From Pseudo-nitzschia pungens (taxonomy: Eukaryota > Bacillariophyta > Bacillariophyceae > Bacillariales > Bacillariaceae), in NCBI GenBank assembly GCA_037355855.1, contig CM074761.1:5723346-5787345 (forward strand): a stretch of 64,000 nt of DNA, in the 5' to 3' direction. Positions 20,004-29,172 of the stretch are shown in pieces (positions within the stretch are counted from its first letter, which is position 1; every line of letters starts with the position of its first letter). Under the pieces are notes generated by a model. It had not been told where the DNA came from and ran no database searches. It worked only from the letters and a program-made list of their open reading frames with translations. Position numbers and translations under genes: made by a program.

Positions 20004-21093
20004 GATGACAACCAAAACGGGATCGGGAACGGGTGCGTCGGAACCAGAATACCAGTCACGTACACAGCCAAGTATTCCGAAACCAAAGAAGGATTCTTCA
20101 CTGCCAGTATTATTTGTTGTTTTTGTATGGACCCATCATCTATCTATCTTGTGATTTACTATATTTCAATCTCAAAACAAAAAAATACGAAGTAAGGTTT
20201 GCTTCGTAATAACATTATCTTGAATCAATCTGTCAAAATTGAAAATTGAAATTGAAATTATTGTTTTGAACTGTACGGGTAAGGTTACCAGGTAATTACA
20301 GTAACCTTACCATAGTGTAATTACGTGGTTCTTACAGGTAATCGTAAACCTTACTCCTCGTATCATGATGGAAATTGAAATTGAAATCACCCACACGGTA
20401 TTAGCGTTCGATTCCGTACGATTACTTTTACGGCTGTACCTGGTACAGTCGTGCCATGCGTGGTTTGAATTTTGAATGTCGGCAGGCAAGCGTCTGAGAA
20501 AATTCTTGACCGATGCCGGTTTGCGGACAAGGAGTAAGTATCGTACTCGTACAAGTAGTAACCTTACCTAAGGTTTAAGGTTCGCGCAATTAAGGTACTG
20601 TACAAGCAACCCTGCTCGTAGCTCGTAGTAGTACATGATATCTAAGTACGTACATATCAGTCGTACTTCAGACACATACATATCTGTCATTGTATGATTT
20701 TGAGACTATTGTGATGTACGTGGCGTACGTACGGTAGTACTTTTTTTTGTAATCTCAAGGAAAAAAAAAGAACGGCTTGAAAAATTATTATTATTTATGT
20801 AGGTTTAAATCTTACTCCAATAACAGCGATTTTGTCAGTTTTTAACCTTTTTTCCTCTGTCGAGCTCTCTCTTCTGGCGAAGTAAGAGTTCCGTCGTGAA
20901 CAAAAAATTACGGGAAGTCTTACCTGTATGTAAAATTCACAACTCCACTACCGTAACAACGCGAAAACCGTCGATGGGAAGAACAAGCAAGGCGTCACAA
21001 AATTGACGCCTTGCATCGAAGATCGAAAATGGGATCCTGACTGCTCGTACTAATTTCTTCCGTCTTCTCGCAGTAGTGACTTACGTTTCTGCC
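20004..21093. other. Intergenic region, AT-rich, with GTAAGGTTAC motifs
   Basis: Motif copies or near-copies lie at about 20192, 20278, 20299, 20341 and 20556. A perfect stem-loop at 20987-21014 is listed separately. No coding sequence is supported. Confidence 0.5.
20987..21014 (-). promoter_or_regulatory. Perfect 11-bp stem-loop in the 3' flank of the 21094-22887 gene
   Basis: GCAAGGCGTCA (20987-20997) is exactly complementary to TGACGCCTTGC (21004-21014) with a 6-base loop. It lies 80-107 bases past the stop codon of the minus-strand gene, where a 3' UTR or termination/processing signal would be. Function is inferred from position only. Confidence 0.5.
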
Positions 21094-22887
21094 TTACAAC
21101 GACGCGACGGCTTCCTTGACGGCTTCGTCCACGACCTCGCGAAGCTCGTGCTGCTTCTTGTCCTTGGTGAGGCCGCCGGTGATGGGGACGAAGCGTGCTT
21201 CCCAGGAACTCTTGCCCGGAGGGAACTGGTACAACTCGAAGAAGGCCGAGTTAAAGGCACTGGCCCAGGGCTCGTAGTACTCGGTGAGAGGTCTTCCCGC
21301 AGCGAGGGGAGGATCTCGGGAGTTGGCAACCTCGCGGTCGAACATTTTCTTGTTGCCCCAGGACCACATCTTGGTGAAGCGAGGAGTCTCACGGGAACCA
21401 GCGGCACTCACGTATGCTACACCGCGACCATCTTCTTCCTTGGTTGCGCCCGTTCTGTCCTTCCAATACTCACCAAAGCTCACGGCATGGTAGTTTCCGT
21501 CCATGAATGGGTAGTCGTATAGGATGCCACCCTGGTCGGACGGCCACTGGAGCGGATAGTCCAGGTCCATCTTGTAAACGTCCTCCTGTGGCAACCATGC
21601 GTCGTAGTATTCGACGCCTCCTCCTTGTTGTCCTTCTTGGGATTCAGTACCAGAAGCTGGAGCTGGAGCTGGAGCTGGAGTTGTGGGTTTGTGGGGTTTC
21701 ACAGGTAAAGGTTTCAAAGGTTCCAAAGGTTTCAAAGGTTGCAAAGGTTTCAAAGGTTCCAAAGGTGGCAAAGGTTCCAATATCCCAGGAGTACCTCCAA
21801 AACCAGGAAAAAAAGCTCTGCCTGCGGACGACCCAGGCTTTGGCGGCTTTGGAAGCTTTCCCTGCGATCTGAGGAGCATTTCCTTGGTCGGACCCATCTG
21901 AGATGGTGGATACGCAACAACCCATCCGTCCTTTGGTCCTTCCTTGTCCTTCGTGATCCACGGTTTCGACCCGTTGTACTGGGGAAGGGTGTGGTCGGCA
22001 TCAAGACCCATGTCGATTGCCATGTACTTGTCCTTGATCATTTCCTGCATCACCCAGCTGTCGGCGACGTACGCAGCTTTGCCGGCCTTGATACGGCGTT
22101 TCTTCTGGTGCGAGATGATTTGAGAGCTTTCGCTGATTGGCCAGGTCTGAGGCATCCAAGCTTCGGCCTGAATGGGCTCCTTCCTGGTGTTTTCGACGGT
22201 GCATTCCGTGCGAAGGAATTTCTCCCCCTTCTTGAGCGTCACCTTGAAGGAAAAGATGGCATCGGTCACGGGGTAGTTCTTCATCGGTTGTGGATCCCAG
22301 CTGGAGAATCCATTGATACTCAATTTATCATTGAGGTCCTCGCGCGCTTTCTCGGTGTCTTGAATGGAGAAAATGAGCGAGGCGTATTCGCCATCGGGGC
22401 AAACCTCGAAACTGAGATCCCAGTCCGTGTCGTAGTACAAACCGTGCTCGGCAGTGACGGCAGCCATGCGGATGCCTCCGTGAAGGAACAGACCACGTCG
22501 CAGAGGGAACGCATGAGAGTCCTTTCCGTAACTGACGGCTCTGGCCTCGTTGAGCCAGAGATACTCCTTTCCGGTTTCCTTGTCCAGAAAGCCCATGAGG
22601 TTTCCTCCTAGAAGGACCCCGGTGATCTGGAGGTATTCGTTCTCGAGAATCCAAGACTGGACTGTTTCTTCTCCAGAAATCGGACCGGAGTCGATCTTGT
22701 CGATGGTCTCAACGTAGGTGAGTTTCTTCTCGCCCGTTTTGATCTTGACAGCATTCGTATCGTTTTGCTCGGGAACCTCGGCAACGGTGGCCACTCGAGA
22801 ACTGCGGGGAGGGATGGTTCCTACTGGTTTGCCCAGAGTAGATCCAGAAACGTTGGCCGCGCCGGGGTACCACTTGTTGTCAGCCAT
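21094..22887 (-). CDS. Probable DUF5107 / galactose-mutarotase-like beta-sandwich protein
   Basis: 597 residues from ATG 22887 (MADNKWYPGAANVSG). An in-frame ATG 12 codons upstream is less likely, as it adds only MKHNHQTFNFSI. Residues about 80-260 have the beta-strand pattern ILENEYLQIT...GGNLMGFLDKETGKEYLW and later TECTVENTRKEP, which recalls DUF5107, a mutarotase-like sugar-binding fold; this match is by eye. A Pro/Ala-rich insert of PLxPLKPLE repeats (about 360-400), encoded by AAAGGTTTC-type nonamers at 21706-21780, splits the protein. The C-terminal part has conserved-looking aromatic motifs (YDYPFMDGNYHAVSFGEYW, MWSWGNKKMFD) consistent with a carbohydrate-contacting surface. No signal peptide is present, so it is probably cytosolic. 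The enzymatic role is unknown. Confidence 0.72.
   Translation of the reverse strand: MADNKWYPGAANVSGSTLGKPVGTIPPRSSRVATVAEVPEQNDTNAVKIKTGEKKLTYVETIDKIDSGPISGEETVQSWILENEYLQITGVLLGGNLMGFLDKETGKEYLWLNEARAVSYGKDSHAFPLRRGLFLHGGIRMAAVTAEHGLYYDTDWDLSFEVCPDGEYASLIFSIQDTEKAREDLNDKLSINGFSSWDPQPMKNYPVTDAIFSFKVTLKKGEKFLRTECTVENTRKEPIQAEAWMPQTWPISESSQIISHQKKRRIKAGKAAYVADSWVMQEMIKDKYMAIDMGLDADHTLPQYNGSKPWITKDKEGPKDGWVVAYPPSQMGPTKEMLLRSQGKLPKPPKPGSSAGRAFFPGFGGTPGILEPLPPLEPLKPLQPLKPLEPLKPLPVKPHKPTTPAPAPAPASGTESQEGQQGGGVEYYDAWLPQEDVYKMDLDYPLQWPSDQGGILYDYPFMDGNYHAVSFGEYWKDRTGATKEEDGRGVAYVSAAGSRETPRFTKMWSWGNKKMFDREVANSRDPPLAAGRPLTEYYEPWASAFNSAFFELYQFPPGKSSWEARFVPITGGLTKDKKQHELREVVDEAVKEAVASL
21706..21780 (-). 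repeat. Coding 9-12 bp repeat (PLxPLKPLE)
   Basis: Tandem AAAGGTTTC / AAAGGTTCC units encode a Pro-Leu-Lys-rich flexible insert in the DUF5107-like protein. Confidence 0.8.
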
Positions 22888-23097
22888 GATGGAAAAGTTG
22901 AAAGTCTGATGATTATGTTTCAATGCTTTGAAAACTCAAGATTGTGAGAAGACCCTGGTTTCAAAAAATACCTTTTCCGTCCAGAAAAAATCCAAATCTC
23001 TCAGCACAAGCTCAAGGAAAGGAGAAAGATCGTATATGACCGTACCGTACGGTAGTCGTATTTCTGGTGTTGCTGACGATGATCGAGGGAATCCTTC

Positions 23098-23410
23098 CCT
23101 GGAAATTGAGGAATCTCATTTCTTCGCTTTGTTCTTTGTACAGATGGACCACATGGCAGCCACACTTTGAAAAGTGTCAACCTCCCCGCGACATGAGGAA
23201 CGTCGCTTCTTCTCTTTGTTCTTTCTACAAATGGACCAATGGCAGGCACGCTTTGAAAAGTATCTTTGGGAGTTTGTCCGATGAGGATTTCCGATGATTG
23301 AGACAAACTTCCCCGTGAAATCGAGGAAACTCGTTTGCTCTCTTGGTTCTTTGTTTAGATGGACCAATGGCAGCAGGCAAGCTTTTTGAAAAGTATCTTT
23401 GGAATTTTGG
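23098..23410. repeat. Three diverged copies of an about 85-125 bp repeat
   Basis: Shared elements are CGAGGAA(A/C)-TC--TTC, CTTTGTTCTTTG, CA-ATGGACCA-ATGGCAG and GCTTTGAAAAGTATCTTTGG. Copies lie at about 23098-23180, 23185-23275 and 23310-23405. Each frame is broken in some copy, so this is noncoding. Confidence 0.65.
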
Positions 23411-24599
23411 TCGGTGAAAATGCGAAATTTGACGCTGTATGGTCGTTGGGACGTTCGTACGTAAGGTTACCACTTCCTTTCCCGCGTTACAGCAGTAGTA
23501 ACAATTAAGGTAGAAGTATCAACATACCGTGTTCATTACAGTGAAAAATTATTTTGTTAGTCACCAACGAAGGAGATACGGTACTGGTACTCGTTGCTCT
23601 AGTCTGAAATCTCAAGTTTTCGTGTGGTGGTTGCCAACAAACCTAACGTCTTTGACACCCCGATTCGTGAAATCTGTCCCGCTTTTCTCCATACTTGTGT
23701 TCATTTTCTAAGTGGACTACACGTATCTAAGATTCATGGAATCGTTGATGAAATTATTCCGCCAGTCAAATGCGAAAGAAGCGGACGATTAATTACGTAA
23801 TACGTACGAAGTAAGTGACAATTAATTTACTACTATTTGTTTTTTCCACGACCTCATACCTGAAAAAAAGGGACCCTTAGGCCCCTCCGTGGCAATTTTC
23901 GAAGTTCCTGCAACAGCTTCGCAGACCATCTACGAAGCTGTCTAGAGAGACCTCTACAGTAATACTAGTCTCCGGTTTCGAAGGAGGTTCTTTGTTGATA
24001 TCTATCCTAGGTAAGGTCTTAGCTCCTTTTCGACCCTTTTTTTGCGATTGGAACGGGCATAAACACCTACTGATAAAATAGGCTCGTTTATGAAATTTCT
24101 TCTATTTTTGGGAGTCTTTGCTGACTCGTGTGTCATCGATTGGAAAGGTTGTAGAATGTTACCAGATTCTCCACATCTCATCTTTCTGAGTCTCCGACCA
24201 AAAACTTGAGTCTTGCCAGATTAAAAATAGTTATTTGTGCGAACCGAGCGAGAACACAATAATGGCTCGATATTGTTGCTTTGCGTCATTTTCACGAAAA
24301 AAACTCGGGAGTCGAACTAGTAGACACTTTCATCTAGACCTGGGGGACAGTACCGTAAGATAATTACGAGCAACTCGTAACCTTACCGGTACCTCCACGC
24401 TCCTCTATCCATATTACTAATACGAAGTAAAGTACGTAGTACTACATTATTGTGAAAAAACAGAAAACTGGCATGCGCAAGCTTGCGCCGGTGATACTCC
24501 GATTTCCCCTCTTCGAAAGTGCCCCTCACAGCGTCCTTTTCGCTAAGTTCTTCAAGGGGTTGACAGCATCACTTCAAATGGGGTCTTGTATATGAAGTT

Positions 24600-24802
24600 A
24601 TCCAAGATGCTATGGACTGTGCTAAGGCTACTGTGTAGGGAAGTGTACTGGGGCTACAGGCAGTAGCATCCAGTGGCTGACCACTAACAGGTGCTGAAGC
24701 TGAGTGCTAGTAGAGCTGTGTGCTAAATAGTTAGCAACAGGCTTAGCAACAGGCTTACTAGCATACAGGCTTAGCAACAGGCTTGTCACAAGGTGCTATG
24801 GG
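24600..24802. repeat. First part of a degenerate noncoding duplication (copy 1, left of element A)
   Basis: Together with 39616-40250 this forms copy 1 of a segment whose second copy is at about 40490-41440. Shared landmarks are GGGGCTACAGG/CAGTACTACAGG, CTCCAGTGG, GTGCTAGTAG, GCTGTGTGCTA, AGCAACAGGCTT and AAG(G/A)TGCTATGGGG. Element A inserted right after the last landmark. Confidence 0.5.
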
Positions 24803-24807
24803 GTGCT
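24803..24807. repeat. Target-site duplication GTGCT, left of element A
   Basis: GTGCT at 24803-24807 is repeated at 39611-39615, immediately outside the two LTRs, proving that the 14.8 kb between them arrived as one LTR element. Confidence 0.92.
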
Positions 24808-24992
24808 TGCCGTGCACCGGAATACAGTCACGAGTCTACTCGGGACTGGATTAAGGTTGAGGATAAATTAGCGAGGCGTTGGAATCGCCGATTCCAAGTG
24901 CCGATCGAAAGCAATAGCAATAGACTAATTGATAGAGCCCACAATTTGCATATCACTACTATTCTAATCACTAGTAGACCCGGGGTATGGCA
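24808..24992 (+). repeat. 5' LTR of element A
   Basis: 185 bp, starts TGCCGTGCACCGG, ends CCCGGGGTATGGCA. Ends were fixed by comparing the LTR pair and the target duplications. The same family occurs at 39426-39610, 49701-49885 and 61741-61925. Confidence 0.95.
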
Positions 24993-25743
24993 TGATTTTA
25001 AAATCAAGCTGAGCGCTGATGACCATGAGCAAGAGAAGGGACCGATCGGCCGACAAACCGACGGGACCGAAGAAACTGCCGAAAAATGGAGGCGCAGAGA
25101 AGCAAAAAAACAGGGAGAAGGATATCCAGTGTCTGCAGCACAAGGAAGACCGACCCCAGCAACTGTTGGCGCCCAAAGAAGGGAGCAACAGCAGCAACAG
25201 AGACACCTAAGTACCTAAACAGGACCATGGTCGACAACAGAAATAATCGAACAAAGAAATAATGAAATAAGTGTCGAAAAAGTGACACATAATCCAGTGA
25301 GTGGACTAATTGGACCAACACTGAGTGGATGGACAGACCGAATAGGGGATGCCAACCAAAACCGAAGTATACGGATATCCGGAAAGGTATATAATGAATA
25401 CCTAAACACCACCAATCCCACGGGAAACGGGAAGTGGGACCGGCCCGGTGATCGCTTAATAGAGAAGCAACGCCGGAGAACCACGGGAATCGAATCCCAC
25501 AAAATAAAAACAGAAACAACTCCGGAGAACCACAGGATTCCCGGGAACTAAAGAGAGAAACAACTCCCACCACTGGACAAACCAGGGGGAAAATCAGTCA
25601 CAACACGGGGTATCGCGTGGAAGTGAACCCCAGGGGGAAACACTGGAGCAATCACTTTTTGCTCATTTCCAACCCAACTAACAACTTACAGAAATACTGT
25701 AACTAATTAAACTAAAATATAATAACCGACTGATTAACTCACC
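24993..25743 (+). other. Untranslated leader of element A
   Basis: Starts TGATTTTAAAATC, a perfect 12-base palindrome at 24994-25005 where a tRNA primer-binding site is expected; no TGG-starting site is seen. It continues to the gag ATG at 25744. B has the same leader at 49886-50661, with small indels and a partial duplication of AAAATCAGTTACAACACGG. Confidence 0.7.
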
Positions 25744-27183
25744 ATGACGTCTAAAGGAACCAAACTGAAACCTTTCAACGTCACACGGGAGGACTGGCCG
25801 GAAGACGCCACCACCGTAAAGATGAATGTAGACAGCGAACAAGGTGGAATCGCATTCAGCGACTACCTGAAGGTTCTCAATGGTACTGAAAGACCAGAAC
25901 TCTTCCTTATCTGGAAGAGAGACTTTGACCAGAAAATTGCTGGCAATGACAAACTCAACGGGGACCAGAAATTGGAGGTTCTACAGAGAATCCTCTCTAT
26001 TGAGGCACTCGGACTTGTCCAGCGAACACTCGCGCGGACCTACTTGGCCGAACCGACCCACAAGGTCCATCAGACCAGACACGTACAGAAAAAGATCCAA
26101 GAGATCGAACAAAGGGACCAAGCAAACATCCTGCTATCAATGGGGCAAGACGCCACCGAAACTCCCACGGGAGCCTCCAAGGAGACGGCAAAGGAGCAAG
26201 CTCCAAACGCCGACAAAACCGACACCGCCAAGGCGAGTTCGGACAAAGAATCGGAGACCAACAACCTCGAGTCCCCAATCCCAAAGAAAAAGGCCGCAAG
26301 CGCCCTCATCCAGTACTACCAATCCCAGGAGTACAGAAAGGATGTCATCGAGGAATGCATGCATGCCCTCAAACTCAAAATCTTTGGCAATGACCAACAC
26401 GGCAAGCGCTCATATATCGTCCTCCGCCGATTCATGCGAGGCATGCGCGTGGACCTCAAACATGGCATTAGAGCCTGGGCCAACCGAATGGCCGAACTCC
26501 AAAGCTACCTCCCAGATTGCCTCTGGGAATGTGGCAGTGACCAAATGGAAACACCAAGAAGTTTCACCCAAGGAGAAATGAAGGAAATCCTCGATGCCAA
26601 CATGACCCACTCCCAACGCGAGAAGCTGGAGCACATCAGTTGGGACCTCTACACCCACTCCTTTAACACCACTATCGACAAGCTCGAAAACCTGGAAATC
26701 ACCATCCGGAAGGAAGCACTAATGCAACAACGCATCACCGACCTCGAAAAGCAGACCGGCGTCACCAAGAAGACCCCCAAGGCCGCATCTGGGGGAGGAA
26801 CCCACCACGGGAAATCCCCTGGCAAAAAGAAGCGCCCTGTGGACAACAGCAACAAACAGCTATGCAAGACCTGTGGCAAGGTCCATGCCGGCAAATGCTG
26901 GAAACTAACCGGTGGTCCCCACAAGAAGGGGAAGTTCGACCGGGAAACCATCAACCTGCTCAAGGAGCACTTTGTGGCAAAAGAACAAGACTCAGACACT
27001 GAGCAACACTCCAAACCCCACTGGGGAAGGAATCTATCGAACCACGAGTACTCATACGTACTGGCCACGGCCCAAGCTGACCACGAAGTCTCCGATGACG
27101 AGATCGACATCTCCGAACGGGAACTCAAAGAGTACAGAAGAAAGTACAGAAAGACCTTTAAAAAGAAAGGATCCCACAACTGA
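25744..27183 (+). CDS. gag: Gag of gypsy element A
   Basis: 479 residues, ATG 25744, stop TGA 27181. It is mostly helical and charged (capsid/nucleocapsid role: binds element RNA and builds particles). A variant zinc knuckle CKTCGKVHAGKC lies near residue 378, with spacing C-x2-C-x3-H-x3-C rather than the usual C-x2-C-x4-H-x4-C. A Lys-rich end (KTFKKKGSHN) follows. Downstream, pol begins in the same frame directly after the TGA, so readthrough or reinitiation at TGAATG could make Gag-Pol. It is nearly identical to the gag at 50662-52101, which supports both as real coding sequences. Confidence 0.9.
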   Translation: MTSKGTKLKPFNVTREDWPEDATTVKMNVDSEQGGIAFSDYLKVLNGTERPELFLIWKRDFDQKIAGNDKLNGDQKLEVLQRILSIEALGLVQRTLARTYLAEPTHKVHQTRHVQKKIQEIEQRDQANILLSMGQDATETPTGASKETAKEQAPNADKTDTAKASSDKESETNNLESPIPKKKAASALIQYYQSQEYRKDVIEECMHALKLKIFGNDQHGKRSYIVLRRFMRGMRVDLKHGIRAWANRMAELQSYLPDCLWECGSDQMETPRSFTQGEMKEILDANMTHSQREKLEHISWDLYTHSFNTTIDKLENLEITIRKEALMQQRITDLEKQTGVTKKTPKAASGGGTHHGKSPGKKKRPVDNSNKQLCKTCGKVHAGKCWKLTGGPHKKGKFDRETINLLKEHFVAKEQDSDTEQHSKPHWGRNLSNHEYSYVLATAQADHEVSDDEIDISERELKEYRRKYRKTFKKKGSHN

Positions 27184-29172
27184 ATGGTTTCTGATACCAT
27201 CCACACCGGACCGCGCGTAATCAACCGATTCGCAGACGTCTGTGTGGAGGTATTGGACCACAAGGGAAGGGGGAGGATGCTCCGGGGCCTACTCAACTCC
27301 GGGTGCTCCAAATCCATCATACTAAGGCACTTTGTCAACCGAAGTCAACTAACGAACCGAGACCAAAGATCTGTCACCTACAACACGTACGGAGGCAAGT
27401 TCAGAACCAAGTCTGCGGCTTCAGTGGGACTAAGGCTGATAGAATTTTCAAACTCCAAGACCATCAAATGGACCTTCCAAGTGGATGAGTATCATCACCA
27501 TGAGGAAGTACCCTATGACATGATTATAGGATCCGACCTAATGGCACAACTGGGACTGGACATAAAATACAGCTCCCGTACGATCGAATGGCAGGGTGAC
27601 TCTATTCCCATGAAGGGGATGGGGGAGCTCTCTGACCCGGACAAATGTGAGGCAGTATTCTTTGCCAACACACAAAGTCCAATCCTCCAACAAGAGGAAG
27701 AAAGGCAAGCCAAAATCCTGGACGCCGACTACTCCAAAGTCGATATAGATGCTATGGTCAATGACCTGGAGATTACAGACGCGTCCAAGGAAGCGCTGAA
27801 GAAAACACTGAAGAAATTCCCAACACTCTTTGGAGGAGGATTGGGTCTGCTCAAAAACATAGAACCGGTGTCCATTGAACTCCAACCAGGGGTCAAACCG
27901 GTCCGGCAGAGGTACTATTCCGTACCCCATGCCTTTGAACAAGCACTCCGAAAGGAGATCACCAGGCTCTGTGATATTGGAGTCCTGGAAAAACTCCCCC
28001 ACGATGACGACTCACCGTGGGCATCCCCTACCTTCTGTCAACCCAAGAAGACAGGGGACATTCGCGTTCTAACGGACTTCCGGAAGATGAATGCAGCCAT
28101 CCAGAGGAAACCGTTTCCACTACCACGAATAGGGGAAACAATCCAAAGACTACAAAAGTTCAAGTCAGCTACGGCGCTTGACCTGTCCCAGGGATATTAT
28201 ACCATTCCCATTTGCAAGGAAAGCCAGAAGATTTGCTCTACCATTTTGCCATGGGGAAAATATGCCTACAAACGATTGGCAATGGGAATTGCATGTGCAC
28301 CCGATATCTTCCAGTCAGTCATGATGAACCTACTAGGGGACCTGGACTATGTCCTCGTCTATATCGATGACATCCTAATCATACAGAGGGAAGGCGAGTC
28401 CGAACAGGATCACCTCCACAAAATCGATACAGTCCTACAGAGACTGGACGATGCTGGCTTCCGAGCCAACCTCAGAAAATCCTTTTTCATGCAAAAAGAA
28501 GTGGAATACCTAGGATTTCTGTTAACGACAGAAGGCATTCAGCCCCAGCCAAAGAAACTGGAGGCGATGAAACGACTAGAAGCCCCCAAGAACACCAAGC
28601 AGCTCAAGATGTTTCTTGGAATGGTAAACTTTTACAGGGACATGTGGAAGCGACGCTCCCACATCCTAGCCCCTCTGAACAAACTCGCAGGGAAAAAGGG
28701 CAAAATGAACTGGTATTGGGGTCCAGCAGAGCAGAAAGCTTTCATGGAGGCGAAGAGGATGCTCGCAGATGAAGCTAAGCTTGCATTCCCGGACTTTACG
28801 AAACCATTTCATCTCTACTCAGACGCCAGCGATAGGCAGCTGGGAGCAACTGTATGCCAAGATGGCAAGCCCCTTGGTTTCTACACCCGGAAGCTGAACT
28901 CAGCGCAGCTCAACTACACTGTTGGAGAAAAAGAACTCCTGGGCATAGTAGAAGGCCTGAAGGCATTCGAAGGAATCCTATGAGGACAAGATGTGATTAT
29001 TCACACAGACCACCTTAACCTGCTCTATCAGCAGATGCCCACCCAAAGGATGGTCCGGTGGAGACTCCTCATGGAGGAGTTCCACCCGGTAGTCAAGCAC
29101 GTGGCTGGCAAAGACAACGATGCAGCAGATGCACTATCACGACTGGATATTACTGATGACCCAGCGGACACA
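27184..29172 (+). pseudogene. pol: 5' part of Pol of element A: protease, reverse transcriptase, start of RNase H
   Basis: ATG 27184 abuts the gag stop in the same frame. The protease motif is LLNSGCSKS: the catalytic Asp is Asn at residue 38 (element B has LLDSGCS). RT motifs follow: LTDFRKMNAAIQRKPFPLP, ALDLSQGYYTIPI, and the YIDD box near residue 393 (LVYIDDILII). RNase H begins at LYSDASDRQLGA. A TGA at 28981-28983 replaces a CGA codon present in the duplicate at 37926-37928, ending the protein at 599 residues. The frame resumes to the junction at 29172, after ITDDPADT. Two defects (protease Asn and the TGA) make this pol inactive as it stands. Confidence 0.9.
28643..29172 (+). repeat. 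Left copy of a 530-bp direct duplication (gypsy RNase H region)
   Basis: Matches 37588-38117 over 530 bases with one difference seen on reading (T versus C at 28981/37926). It starts at TGTGGAAGCGACGC and ends at GCGGACACA. It flanks the non-LTR segment. Confidence 0.93.

Larger units (their letters stand above)
22888..24802. other. Intergenic region with a diverged tandem repeat and a tail of GCTAG/GGCTTAGCAACA repeats
   Basis: A repeat at 23098-23410 is listed separately. From about 24600 the DNA becomes rich in GTGCTA and AGCAACAGGCTT units, and this part is paralogous to DNA near 40.5-40.75 kb. Bases 23480-24590 hold GTAACCTTAC-type motifs (23461, 24378) but no recognisable gene. Confidence 0.5.
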
